Source: Riptortus pedestris (taxonomy: Eukaryota; Arthropoda; Insecta; Hemiptera; Alydidae). From it: a stretch of DNA of 64,000 nt. Positions 37,505 to 47,971 of the stretch are shown piece after piece. Position numbers and translations under genes: made by a program. The stretch covers positions 12,729,001 through 12,793,000 of the forward strand of contig CM032230.1 of assembly GCA_019009955.1 (NCBI GenBank), written 5' to 3'. The first letter of the stretch is position 1, and the number at the start of each line of letters is the position of its first letter. Under the pieces are notes generated by a model, which was not told the origin of the DNA, did not search any database, and saw nothing but the letters and a program-made list of their open reading frames with translations.

Positions 37505-37708
37505 TTTAGTAATTGAAAGATATTAATTTGATGGGAATTTGAAGAACCTCTTCGAAAATCATGACTAGAATCGCATTAGCCGATTTCCCTTGAGGGAATT
37601 CTGATAAAAATTCGTATTGTAAATTGAAATATAACATACTTGTATAAAGAATAAAGAAATATATAACAAATTAAAAACGATATTTAGTAATTGAAAGATA
37701 TTAATTTG
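37505..37708. repeat. 26-bp direct repeat flanking a HINE scrap
   Basis: TTTAGTAATTGAAAGATATT plus six more identical bases occurs at 37505-37530 and 37683-37708. Between the repeats lies a minus-strand HINE 5' end (about 37533-37611, GATTTCCCTTGAGGG) and ~70 bp of AT-rich DNA. Confidence 0.7.
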
Positions 37709-37907
37709 TGGGGGAGACACTCTGGAAGAAAATGTATTACTGAGTAATAAGGTAAATAAAGAGAAAATTGAAGTAAATTGTACAAATAAAAAAATGGCGT
37801 TTTCCCCTCAAGGCTCTGGGGGGAGAGAGGTAGGGAAGTAATTGCTTAGCTCTGGCTGTGTTTCTCTTTGGATACGGCAAAGGGAAGAAATTAACTCAAC
37901 AAGGAAA

Positions 37908-38002
37908 GTCTGTCACGCAGGGGCTGCGTTAACTTAAGAAATTGCCCACATGTTGGATTGGCAAACTACTCATCTCATCTCAGCTTATGATCTATATTTC
38001 TA
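37908..38002 (-). mobile_element. HINE-like 3' end scrap
   Basis: Hairpin CACGCAGGGGCTGCGT followed by a decayed GGGCAATTTCTTAAG. It ends where a full copy in the same orientation begins. Confidence 0.65.
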
Positions 38003-38004
38003 AT

Positions 38005-38559
38005 AAAAAAGTCCGTCACGCAGGGGCTGCGTAAACTAAGCAGATTTCCCACGTGAAGTTTTACAATAGGGAAATCTGCCTAATAACAACTGTAGTAGTA
38101 AGAAACCTCTAAACCTAAAACATTATTTAGGGCGTAATAACCCAGTAGTTTCTAGCCCCAAAAAACAGTTGACCTAACCTCTAAACCTATTCACGAGGGA
38201 CGAATAGTTATGGAAACGGCCACCAGAGCTCTCGGCGGAAAGTCCGAACATAGCCTACTGGTGACCACACGCAGAATACAAATGCAAATATCTCAGTTAA
38301 TATTCAAGATACAGAATAAATGTATAGAACAATATTTATAGTAAATTTAATTTGCAATAAGATTTATTCTATACAATTTTTCGATCCGACGCATAATAAC
38401 GGAGATATTTTGAATTTTCAAAAATCCCCCCTCTAAACCCCCCCTCCCACTGGTCCGATTTCAGCCATTAACGAACTTGATCTTCCTTTTTACATAAAAC
38501 GATTAAATTCCGAGTTTGGTAAAGATCAAACAAGAATTGCGACCGCTAGAGCGTTAACA

Positions 38560-38630
<71 letters not shown>

Positions 38631-38750
38631 GAACGGACCTCATTTTCGTCATCTCCTGGGAAGGATCGATGGACATTTGAAGAAATTTTTCGAAACTCGC
38701 ATCATGAGTACGACCTCAATAGCTGATTTCCCTTAAGGGAAATCTGCTAA
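38005..38750 (-). mobile_element. Full-length HINE-like element
   Basis: One of the best preserved copies: perfect hairpin end at 38011-38035, (TA)n core at 38563-38624 and an intact 5' palindrome. Its 3' block includes a ~200 bp segment with GGGCGTAATAACCCAG, shared almost word for word with the inner copy at 6031-6732. The two belong to one young subfamily. Confidence 0.9.
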
Positions 38751-38778
38751 AAATAAATAAAAAAAAAGACAAAAAACA

Positions 38779-38812
38779 TTTTTCGAAAATCGCGCCCCTT
38801 AAGGGAAATCTG
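38779..38812 (-). mobile_element. HINE-like 5' end scrap
   Basis: TTTTTCGAAAATCGCGCC joined to CCTTAAGGGAAATCTGCT: a 5' end with ~45 bp of block deleted, 30 bp from the previous copy. Confidence 0.6.
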
Positions 38813-39065
38813 CTGACAGAAACATCATGAAAGACCTATTATTGCATGGCGTTATAGAAAATATGGGTGTAGTTCTGAATCGACGCCAAATTTCCTAATA
38901 TTGTTCCTAACCCTGAGGATGTGGAAAGGTTGTAGAAATATGTCATTGAACGATGTAGATTGTGGAGCCGGCGTGAAAACTGGTGACGCAACCTGGGAAA
39001 CCACATCCTAACATTGGCCTTTCACATACTAAACCTCCATACATCACCTCTCACTATCCGAAAAC

Positions 39066-39270
39066 GCCTGTCACAAAGGGTCTGCGTAAACTAAGCAGAT
39101 TTCCAAAGTGCCTGTTGACAAACTGGTGATCTCAACTCACCTAAATGCTTCAATTTACGGTAATATCCGAAACTATTCCCATTCGTGATCTACTTTCAGC
39201 TATTAACAAATTTGAAAAATTTCCTCAAATGTCCATCGATCCTACCCCCTGGAGATGAGGTCCGTTCAAA
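39066..39270. mobile_element. HINE-like fragments around a microsatellite
   Basis: A minus-strand 3' end (about 39068-39140, hairpin CACAAAGGGTCTGCGT) and a plus-strand 5' block (39196-39270, GGTCCGTTCAAAACT) are separated by ~55 bp. The 5' block leads into the large microsatellite. Confidence 0.65.
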
Positions 39271-39672
39271 ACTGTGTATGTATGCATGCGTGTATGCGTG
39301 TATGCGTGTATGCGTGTATGCGTGTATGCGTGTATGCGTGTATGCGTGTATGCGTGTATGCGTGTATGCGTGTATGCGTGTATGCGTGTATGTATGCGTG
39401 TATGCGTGTATGTATGTATGTATGTATGTATGTATGTATGTATGTATGTATGTATGTATGTATGTATGTATGTATGTATGTATGTATGTATGTATGTATG
39501 TATGTATGTATGTATGTATGTATGTATGTATGTATGTATGTATGTATGTATGTATGTATGTATGTATGTATGTATGTATGTATGTATGTATGTATGTATG
39601 TATGTATGTATGTATGTATGTATGTATGTATGTATGTATGTATGTATGTATGTATGTATGTATGTATGTATG

Positions 39673-39720
<48 letters not shown>
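39271..39720. repeat. Compound microsatellite (TGTATGCG)n-(TATG)n-(TA)n
   Basis: About 140 bp of TGTATGCG-type units, ~260 bp of pure TATG and ~45 bp of TA, in that order. It occupies the core position of a HINE. Long open frames in several phases (repeated YVCM, THTYIH or YIYI) are by-products of the repeat. Confidence 0.95.
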
Positions 39721-39724
<4 letters not shown>

Positions 39725-40027
39725 GTGTGTTGTTCTTTTCGGAGCTTTGGTCAATGTTGGTGAAATGAATCTTAGTTTATGCCAATATTTCGAGAATTTT
39801 TATTTTCTCTTCCTCAGGGCTGTAAAAATTACATGTACTACATTATAATATCCCACTTTGGTGTTATACATTGTTATAAAAGGGTGTGTTTTCCTTATTA
39901 TTACTTACCAAAACTAAATATATCTATAGACTATTATACATTCTTATTGCACTATGACTAGGGTTATAGTAACCTTCCTTGTTTTTCTCCTTTCGGACCA
40001 AAACTCCGAAAAGAACAACACACCACA
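39721..40027. mobile_element. Foldback/MITE element in a TA tract
   Basis: Inverted ends TGTGGTGTGTTGTTCTTTTC with about 31 bp of match, TA on each side (39719-39720, 40028-40029), and no coding. The interior carries 'CTTAGTTTATGCC' and 'TTTCGAGAATTTTTATTTTC', shared with the element at 57.4 kb. Confidence 0.75.
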
Positions 40028-40062
40028 TATAAATACAACCTGGTCGAAAACATCAGCACAAT

Positions 40063-40106
<44 letters not shown>

Positions 40107-40107
<1 letters not shown>

Positions 40108-41281
40108 TAGCTCAGATACTCGGCTTCGACCGGAAATTCCTTTGAGGCTGAATGGTGATGGTATTTTTTTGGCAAGGCTTTACTTTGTACAATATTTTGA
40201 CATTTACCAGTCCCGTCTCCTATGGATTATGCATAGATTTGAATTATTAAGGACAAAATATTAACATAGATTTGAATTAATTTTTCCAAGTGAGGTACCT
40301 GGTAGTTCATATTGGAAAGAATTGTTGAGCATATCAATATTTCTACGCAAATTACTTGTTTCATACATTGTTCCCAAAAAAAATGTATAAAACAAAAGTT
40401 ATTCTAAATAACAAAGTAAACAACTTTAGTTATGTGAACGTTTGTCGAAAAACAAATAGACAATGAAATATCGCGAATTTTTATTTTAGGCCTCCCTTAT
40501 AACCCCCACTTTCCGTTCGAACTTAATAATTTGAATATAGCTTATAATCATGGAAGAATTAATGCAAATTGACATATCGAGTTTCGTTAAGTTCAGTCCA
40601 ATCGTCAGTGCCCAATAAAGTTGTTGGCTCCCGCTAAAGTTTTAGTGTATATCTCGTTTATACTTCGGTATACGACAGAAAGTGTATATAACAAAAGTTA
40701 CTCTAAATAACAAAATAAACAACTTTTGTCATGTACATATTTGCAGAAAAACCAGTAGAAAAAAGAATACCGCTATTTTTAAATTCAGGCCTTCCTTACA
40801 ACCCCCACTCCTGCCCGTCCCCAGAAATGGCTTTTGATAATTAAGACGTCAGGTCTAACACACATACCGAGTTATATTTAGTTCAGTCGAGTTTTTTGTA
40901 TCAAATAAAATTGTTGACTTCCGCAGTAGTTTTACTATAAAACACTTTTGTTATGTGCATAATTGCCGAAAATGCATTAGGAAACGAAATATTGCTATTT
41001 TTAATTTGAGCCCTCCCTTTATAACCCCCAGTCCTGTTCGTCTCAGAGAAAATTAATATAGCCTAAAGTCTAAGTTGGGTTAGTAGTAATGTACATACCA
41101 AGTTTCATAAAATTCGGTTCAGCCGTTTATGCGTGAAAAGATAACAAACAAACAAATAAACAAACAAACATACACGAAAGAAACAAAATGCAGTTATGGT
41201 GTCTATGACGTGTGAAACGAAAGGTTTTTGTGAAACTTTGCGAAAAAAATCAATGTACAGACAGAGGTTACAATATATATA
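40107..41281 (-). mobile_element. Helitron (non-autonomous)
   Basis: On the minus strand it ends with a weakened hairpin (CCGGTCGAAGCCGAG), TATCTGAGCTAG and host T. The 5' end has TTGTAACCTCTGTCTGTACA next to TATATATA. Three internal units are visible. It lies directly against a TA tract that borders the foldback element. Confidence 0.82.
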
Positions 41282-41844
41282 AAGTTAGTTAGCTAAACAT
41301 ATTCCGTAGCTTAGAACTACAAATTGAACTGTTTTTCTACTCCTCCATTAGATCCACGAATAAATCGATTACTATTCATTATTATGGGCTTTGAATGCAA
41401 TTTTTATTCACCCCGCTAAAGCATTACAAATTCTTCTCTCTCTATAACCTATACTATTCATTGCCATATATTTTGATATGCAACTCATGAAAAGGGATTT
41501 ATAGGGTTCCGTTTGAGTTCTAATTGTAAAATGAAGATTTACATTTTACGGCTAGATAGTTGCTTTGTTATTTGAATAATTCAGTTGTAAAATGTGTTTA
41601 CCATTCCAGAAGTCGGTAATAAAATACAAATGAGATCATAGTAATTAATGGTTTTATTACTAAAATGTAAATTATACAATAGTTTCAAAGGTATTATCTC
41701 AAATTAAAAAGTGGTTTTGTAGTAATAAATTCTGGGCTTAGAACGTTCTTGGGGTTGAACGAGACGTTCAAGAACGTATAGTGGTCCACACATAAGAACT
41801 GGAACCACCAAGATATGAGGCCAGGGCCTAACTACATTTCCCAC
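41282..41844. other. AT-rich, no recognised element
   Basis: A perfect 9-10 bp repeat of GAACGTTCT/AGAACGT-like words occurs near 41740-41780. Nothing else is identified. Confidence 0.35.
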
Positions 41845-42214
41845 GTGAGTTACGTATTTGCATTTATCTCAAAACGTAAAAGTTTCATGAGAACAATATT
41901 TGGTATTTAACAATCAAATAAAGTGGTTCATAATGTAACAGCTTATAGTTAATATGATCAGTAGGAGTGGGGATTTACTGAAGGTCGAAAACTAAGAAAT
42001 GCAAATATCTCAGTTAATAATCATGGTAGTGAAGAAAAATACATAACAACATTTATAGAACATTACATTTGTAACAATATTGGTTCTATAAACGATTGAC
42101 GGACATAAGTTCGACCTCAATAGCCGATTTCCCTCAAGCTAAATCTGTTAAAAGGTTTAAATATCGAGTTTGGTAACGACCAAATACAAATTGTGACCTC
42201 AACAACGTTAACAG

Positions 42215-42268
<54 letters not shown>

Positions 42269-42494
42269 CATTTACATACAGTTCAGAACGGACCTCATTT
42301 TCGTCATCTCCTGGGTAGGATCGATGGACATTTGAGGAGAATAGCTTCTTTTCTTCCTTAAAACATAATATTTATTCAAAACCCAACGCACTTCAGGCTC
42401 TCTAGTTCATTATTTTTATATTATTGTTCTTGAATTTTGGGTCCTCATTACAAGCTCAATAGCTGATTTAACTTAAAGGAAATCCGCTAGAAGT
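41845..42494 (-). mobile_element. HINE-like copies, two nested or rearranged pieces
   Basis: The first piece (41845-42137) has a 3' block without hairpin, jumping to a 5' end ('TCAATAGCCGATTTCCCTCAAG'). The second (42150-42494) has the region next to the core, (TA)n at 42213-42266, the 5' block to 42345, then ~110 bp of foreign sequence before the 5' terminus at about 42455-42490. Confidence 0.65.
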
Positions 42495-42680
42495 GGCCTA
42501 ACTAAATGTTTGGCATTTATGCTTTCTGCACCGACAACCCTAACTTCTGGACCTTCTCCAATCATATCTATTTTTGGCATTAACTACAATGCATACTTGT
42601 GTCAAGACCTAGATTCCAGGCCCAGTTGACTCAAACATTATTAATCAACGTAAAAATATTAAGTATTACACAATAAATAT

Positions 42681-42898
42681 ACTGCTCAAAAATGAATAGG
42701 GATATTGGTTATTTTTTCTTATCCTATTAATTTTAATTAACATCGATTCTTGAATTATATTTCTTTTTTATGTGGGAAAATAGACAATATATTTCTAATA
42801 TAATTACTTATTATATTTATAATTAAAAAAACAATTATGCTAGGCCCCATACATAAATAGCATAAAACAGCCAATATCCCTATTCATTTTTGAGCAGT
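42681..42898. mobile_element. MITE with 28-bp inverted repeats
   Basis: The ends begin ACTGCTCAAAAATGAATAGG and match perfectly over 28 bp. The TATAT/TTATA flanks suggest a TA target, although the duplication is not exact. The ~160 bp interior is AT-rich and non-coding. The wording is of Tc1/mariner type. Confidence 0.8.
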
Positions 42899-42986
42899 TT
42901 ATATAGAAAAATAAAACGAAGTGATGAAGACGATGGATAATTTCATGAAATGAAGGCAGATCTGTTCCGATTGTTTCCTATTGCTA

Positions 42987-43711
42987 AATCATACAAAGAC
43001 TGACCCACGGGCACTTAATGACAAACAAGGACACACCCAATTGTAGACATTGCAACGAAACATTAACTGTACATCACATATTGACTAACTGTCGACGAAG
43101 AGACAATTTAGATATTCCACATGACTTACAGGAACTTTTGACCGGTAACAGTGATTACCTAGACTCAATCATTAAACACCTAAAAGACATTAATATATAA
43201 ACCACAATATTAATCTACAATTTCCACACACACACTACTCCTTACTTCTTTCTTACATTAGCAGGGTGTATAAACATTAATTTTATTTATTATTATTTTA
43301 ATATATTATTTTATTTTTTAAAATTAAATTTTGAAAACCCTTCCCCTTCCCCTTTTTTTTTATTTATTCATTTTTCTTTGGTTTTCTCTTTTTTTTTAAT
43401 TTATTCATTTCTTTGCTTTTTTCTTTTCCTTATTTTATTATTATTATTTTTATTTATTTCTCCCCCCCCCGTCGATCTTATATTTTCAATTATATTATTT
43501 TCACCATCTCGTTGTTTCCCCTTCAATACTATTTGTTTCTTATAAAAATGGTATTCCAATGATGACCCTATCAAAAACCACCTTTGTTCACTCCTTTTAC
43601 GTTTCCTTCTATTTTTTTTGCTATTTTTTTTTTGTGCACGATTTAATTATGAGTAAATCGCCGGTGTTGCGGAACTCATTTAAATAAATAAATAAAAAAA
43701 AATCATACAAA
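42987..43711 (+). mobile_element. 5'-truncated non-LTR retrotransposon with target duplication
   Basis: AATCATACAAA stands immediately left (42987-42997) and right (43701-43711) of the insert: a clear target-site duplication. The insert has the last 67 codons of ORF2, a T- and pyrimidine-rich 3' untranslated region and an (AATA)n/A tail. Such truncation comes from incomplete target-primed reverse transcription. Confidence 0.88.
43000..43200 (+). pseudogene. Non-LTR ORF2 C-terminus
   Basis: Begins LTHGHLMTNKDTPNC and continues CRHCNETLTVHHILTNCRRR. This is the 'LTHGHL' motif and C-x2-C-x7-H-x4-C cluster found at the end of jockey/I-type reverse transcriptases. It ends in a natural-looking tail (SIIKHLKDINI, stop). 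It is truncated, with no frameshift. Confidence 0.85.
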
Positions 43712-43747
43712 ATCCTCTAATTGCAAACGTTTTTAAAAAAAAATGTT

Positions 43748-43939
43748 ATTTATTTACGCCCACTTTATGCTACTACGGCCAATTTCTAGCCCGGGTGGGA
43801 CTATGGATTTTATTTAATGTGTTCGTCAGTAAATAAATGGACCAGGGGGTATCGAACTCTCCACTTTAGTTATTATTATATATTATATACCGTATTATAT
43901 TCAGACCTGCCTTAACTAGCATGGCTAACCTGAGCCCCC
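43748..43939 (-). mobile_element. tRNA-like SINE
   Basis: Minus-strand copy running from GGGGCTCAGGTTAGCCATG through a mutated B box (GAGTTCGATACCCC) to CACCCGGGCTAG and an (A/T)-rich tail. It lies ~40 bp downstream of the non-LTR insertion. Shared tails would be worth comparing, since SINEs borrow non-LTR machinery. Confidence 0.78.
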
Positions 43940-43949
43940 ATTGGAATGA

Positions 43950-45185
43950 TAGCACGTAATGCAGGGGCTACGTAAACTGAGCAGAGTTCCCATGTGCAGG
44001 TATAAACGCTTGTGATCTCATCTCATCACATATTCGGTATTTCTATGTAAAAAAAAAAGAAAATGAGTAAAAGGAAGCTGGGGGTATTTAAGGCTGAAAC
44101 CAAGTAATCACGAATAACTCGCTTAATTCTTGTGTTACGATAAAGTGAATAGAAAACAATTGTAGATTATTAATAAGTTAACAAGATTAGTTCTATAACA
44201 ATTTCCGATCACATTCATAATAACGAAAATACTTTGGATTTCAAAATACCCCTCTATTCCATGTCCGATTTCTGCAAATAACAAATATGTCTTCATTGTT
44301 GGCTGAAACGGTTAAATGTCGAGTATGTTATAAATCAAATAAACATTATCGAAGCAAGAATGTAAAATTTTGATTGATGACGTCATCGCACAAGCAATTT
44401 GCATATATCTCGCATAAAAAATGTTTCTCGAAAACAATATTTAGTATTCAAGCTTAGAATAAAGCGGGTCATTAAACAACAGCTAATTGAGAATATGACA
44501 GAAGGAGTGGGAGGTTTATTGAAGGCTGAAATCAAAAATACCAAATATATCGCTTATAAAATTTAAGCTAAGATTACTTTTATAAACTTTTTCGATCCAA
44601 AGTATAACAACGCAGAAACATAAAATTTCTGAAATTCCCATTCCTTCTAAACCCCCTCCCCCCTCCGTGGGGCCACCGGAATGGTCCGATTTCATCCGTT
44701 AATGAACTTGATCTTTATTTTTACATAAAACTTTTAACATCGAATTTATTAACGATCAGACAAAAGTTGCGAACGCTCGAGCGTTAACAGACCAATATCT
44801 ATCTATCTACATACATATATATATAATGTTCCAAAATGGAAGTTTTAAATGTAGTAAGTAAGAGCAAAAGCAAAAGCCTTATCAAGGCTATGCAAAAAGG
44901 AGAGAAAAACGTCTTGGGCATATCATAATGGTTTTTGGGCACAGGGGAAGAGGAAGGCCTAGAAAATCCTATTTTGAAGACATCAAGCATCTTATGGGTT
45001 AATATGAAAAGATCTGATAGTACACAATGGTTGCAACTACAAGGCGTAACCTTTAAATCATGATATATATGCCTAAAATTTTAAACGGACCTCTTTTCGT
45101 CATTTCCTGGGTAGGATCGATGGACACTTGAAGAAACTTTTCGTATATCTCGTCATGAGTATAACTTCAAGAAATGATTTATGAT
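43950..45185 (-). mobile_element. HINE-like element, long type, with a retrotransposon scrap in its core
   Basis: Hairpin end GCAGGGGCTACGT at about 43960, the 'TGATCTCATCTCATCAC' variant, and two successive 3'-block units (to 44340, then 44370-44790). A short CTAT/CATA core holds a foreign piece (44823-45062), and the 5' block ends in a decayed terminus near 45185. Confidence 0.72.
44823..45062 (+). mobile_element. RTE/craniate-type non-LTR tail in a HINE core
   Basis: Lies between TA-rich remnants of the core. The codons at 44910-45002 read GHRGRGRPRKSYFEDI, and a frame-shifted TQWLQLQG follows. This matches the C-terminal tail of RTE-like and related reverse transcriptases ('RGRPR..W.DDI...W'). 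No RT domain remains. Confidence 0.65.
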
Positions 45186-45236
45186 ATTGCGATTCAAGAA
45201 ATGTGAGAGGGTTTCAAGGGAAAATATTAAATTTCC

Positions 45237-45521
45237 ATGAAAATTACCCTTGACATTCAAGATGAGTTTCAGGCGACTGAGTTTACACACAATGCCGGAT
45301 GTGTTCCTGCAGAAAAGTGGTGTGCGCAAGGCAATGTACTGATCACAGCACCGAATGGAGTAGATATTATAACCTGCAACTTCATTAGAGCTCCTGTTGA
45401 TGTATTTATGACCTCGCCAGGTCTAACAATGAAACTTCACTCAGCAATGACAAACTACAGCAATAAGTCGATAGGTAATCTGTCAATTCACATAAATTTG
45501 AACGCTGGCCACAGAGAATAA
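45237..45521 (+). CDS. Unidentified 94-codon ORF between two HINE ends
   Basis: I do not recognise this protein. Its composition looks protein-like rather than random: balanced charge, two Cys close together (AGCVPAEKWC) and hydrophobic strands (NVLITAPNGVDIITCNFI, GNLSIHINLN). There is no signal peptide or membrane segment. It fills the ~335 bp between a decayed HINE 5' end (about 45185) and the next HINE 3' end (45520), and its stop codon is within 3 bp of the latter. No promoter, splice site or poly-A signal is evident. It may be a host exon, a captured gene piece or part of an unknown element; a neutral chance ORF is possible. Confidence 0.3.
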   Translation: MKITLDIQDEFQATEFTHNAGCVPAEKWCAQGNVLITAPNGVDIITCNFIRAPVDVFMTSPGLTMKLHSAMTNYSNKSIGNLSIHINLNAGHRE

Positions 45522-45769
45522 AAGTCCGTCATTTTTAAAGGAGATTTCCCACGTGCGTTACTTATTTGCAATTATCATACAACGTAATAGTTCAATGAGA
45601 ACAATATTTGGTATTTAGGCTTCAAATAGGTTTCATAATAAAACAGCAACTTGAGTGGAGGGGGGGGGGGGTTGCCGAAGGCAGAAAACTAAAACATGCA
45701 AATATCTCGGTTAATAATAAATGTACTGAAAAACTGTAACAACCACATTTATAGAACGGTACATTTGCA

Positions 45770-45976
45770 ATTTATTTATTAACGTCCATTTTATGCTCCT
45801 ATGGCTAATAGGGACGGGTTATCTACAGGTTATCTATCACCCTTTTCTAGCCAGGGTGGGACTAAGGATATTATTTAATGAGTTCATCACTAAATAAATT
45901 CCTGTGAATCGAACCCGCCACTATACCATGTGAGATTAAAGCCAACGCTTTAAATTACATGGCTAACCTGAGCCCC
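45770..45976 (-). mobile_element. tRNA-like SINE, complete
   Basis: Best head of the five copies: GGGGCTCAGGTTAGCCATG, then TATAGTGGCGGGTTCGATTC with a good pol III B box (GGTTCGATTC). The conserved body and TTAATAAATAAA tail follow. It is inserted in the 3' block of a HINE. Confidence 0.82.
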
Positions 45977-46186
45977 ATATTCAATAAGATTGATTCTATA
46001 CATTTTTCAAACCGACGTGTAATAAGGGAGATATTTAAAATTTTTTAAATTTCCCCCTCTAAACCCACCCTCCCATCGGTCCGATTTCAGTGATTAACGA
46101 ACTCCATCTATCTTTTTACATTAAAAGGTTAAATATCAAGTTTGGTAACGATCAAACAAAAATTATGACCGCTAGAGCGTTAAAAT

Positions 46187-46247
<61 letters not shown>

Positions 46248-46251
<4 letters not shown>

Positions 46252-46503
46252 GCAACCCTTAACCTAACCTTTACTAGCTGCCACGTGATCTCAGTGAACT
46301 ATTTAATATAAAACTAATCTAATTTTAAGGTGGCTACACTGCGAGCAACCTCATAATATCCTGTCAGTCAGTAGGTAAAATTGACTGCTCACTCTCGCAG
46401 TTGTGTTTGTTTTTATTTTTCGACCAGTTGTTTGTTTTTTTATAAATTATAGTGCCTTATTACTTTCAAGTTTTGTTATTGTACGTTATAAAAACCCGTA
46501 CAT

Positions 46504-46505
<2 letters not shown>
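46248..46505. mobile_element. Unclassified insert in a TA core
   Basis: About 258 bp between two TA tracts. It starts GTAGCAACCCTTAACC and contains GGTGGCTACACTGCGAGCAA, a near match to GTGGGTACACTGGGAGTAAC at about 63355-63376. Both are followed by a 'TTCGACC' line. It could be the 5' region of a retroelement; no inverted repeat was found. Confidence 0.45.
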
Positions 46506-46597
<92 letters not shown>

Positions 46598-46713
46598 TTT
46601 AACGAAACTCATTTTCGTCATTTCCAGGGTATGATCTATGGACATATGGGGAAATGTTTCGAAATCGCGCCATGAGTACAATCTCAATAGCTGAATTCCC
46701 TTAAGAAAAATCT

Positions 46714-47070
46714 GTTAAAAATGCAAACCTCTCGGTGAATATTCACGATAAAGAAAAGGAGTACATAACAACATTTATAGAACATTAAATTTCCAAAAAC
46801 AATTTTTCAAGGTTCTAAACAATTTTTCGATAGGACATATAAATAATAGATACTTCCAATTTTTGAAATCCTCGACTAAAACCTCCATCCTCCCTGGGTT
46901 TAGAACTGGTCCGATTTCACACATTAAAGAACTTTATCTTTATTGTTACATAAAACGTTTAAATGTCATGTAGAGACAAATTGCGGCTCCATCATTTCGG
47001 TAGGAAAAGAAATTTTTCGAAATTCGCGTCCTGAGCCTGAATAGCTGATTTACCTTTTGTAAAACGTACT
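46714..47070 (-). mobile_element. HINE-like 5' half, degenerate
   Basis: 3' block wording from 46720, a C-rich line at 46880-46900, no TA core, and a 5' end with 'TGAATAGCTGATTTACC'. It starts right at the end of the preceding copy, as if that copy had been inserted into it. Confidence 0.6.
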
Positions 47071-47382
47071 CATGGAATTTCAGCTTATTTCATAACGAAA
47101 GTATTCTCTAGCAATAATGTGTTCTTAACCCGGCAGTGGGAACGTGAAGAATCCTCACATTACTGAGAACGTTGGGTCAAATAGAAGGACGATTTGAAGT
47201 ACACCTAATTCAAATTTACATTTTATTATTATAAATTTAATGTCTTATTCAATTAATATTGTAATATAAATTACATAATAAACATCAATCTTATTTTGTT
47301 TTAATGTTCAAAAATTGAATAAATTAATAGATAGAATATACAAAATGAAGAAATATAAATTCCTTCTACTCAGTACAATATA

Positions 47383-47640
47383 TGAGGCGTTTGGTTTTAA
47401 AAACAGGTACATCCGTTTTTTTCAAAAACATTTTTTTTTAATTTTTCATAAGTTTTTAATGCCGGAAATGATGTATTGGACGCGTTTGTTCCAAAACCAT
47501 CTAGATCCTTCCAAAATCAATACCGGCAGATAATGAAAAAAATGTGTTAAACTGACTTTCTTAAAAAATGAAATCTATTTTGATCTTTCATTAAAAATTT
47601 TTGAAAATGGATGTACCTGGTTTTGAAACCAAACGCCTCA
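47383..47640. mobile_element. MITE within the piggyBac-like element
   Basis: Inverted ends TGAGGCGTTTGGTTTTAAAA and TGAGGCGTTTGGTTTCAAAA extend to GGTACATCC (about 32 bp). TA lies on both sides (47381-47382, 47641-47642). No coding. It cuts off the last codons of the piggyBac transposase and supplies a stop codon from its own end. Confidence 0.85.
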
Positions 47641-47787
47641 TATACAATATATGTCGGCATGATTCAGATAAATGTAGTTAAAGCAATTCTCACAAAAATG
47701 CTGTGCCTTATTGTCGTTACAGTCAATGCAACACACTCTTTTTCGGGGTCCGGTCTGCCTCTTTGTCGAGTCTCGTAATTGACCCAT
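47638..47787 (-). pseudogene. piggyBac transposase C-terminal cysteine-rich domain
   Basis: Encodes RKRVCCIDCNDNKAQHFC followed by ENCFNYIYLNHADIYC. This is a cross-brace cysteine-rich cluster like the one that ends piggyBac transposases and binds the terminal DNA. The frame is open for 49 codons from the ATG at 47787 and is closed by a TGA contributed by the MITE. The catalytic DDD domain is missing. Confidence 0.8.
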
Positions 47788-47909
47788 TTTAGCAGATTTC
47801 CCCTTAAGGGAAATCAGCTATTGAGGTTGTACTCATGACGGACTTTTCGAATTTTTTCTTCAAATGTCAAATCTACCTAGGAGATGACGAAAATGAGGTC
47901 CGTTCAAAA

Positions 47910-47971
<62 letters not shown>

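Larger units (their letters stand above)
45520..46713 (-). mobile_element. HINE-like element carrying a SINE and a core insert
   Basis: At the 3' end, AAAGTCCGTC is joined through TTTTTAAAGG to AGATTTCCCACG, so the hairpin is lost. A SINE (45770-45976) splits the 3' block. The core has (CA)n, (TA)n, a 258 bp insert and (TA)n(TG)n (46507-46595). The 5' block ends at about 46713 in ACAGATTTTTC. Confidence 0.75.

Noticed and set aside
39185..39848. Long open frames with repeated YVCM, ACMRVCVY or THTYIH residues
   Set aside because: They arise in several frames on both strands from the TATG/TGTATGCG microsatellite. No flanking coding signal.
42640..42910. Promoter or terminator role for the strong inverted repeat
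   Set aside because: 28-bp perfect terminal repeats with an AT-rich, non-coding interior and TA-like borders fit a MITE better; no gene is nearby.
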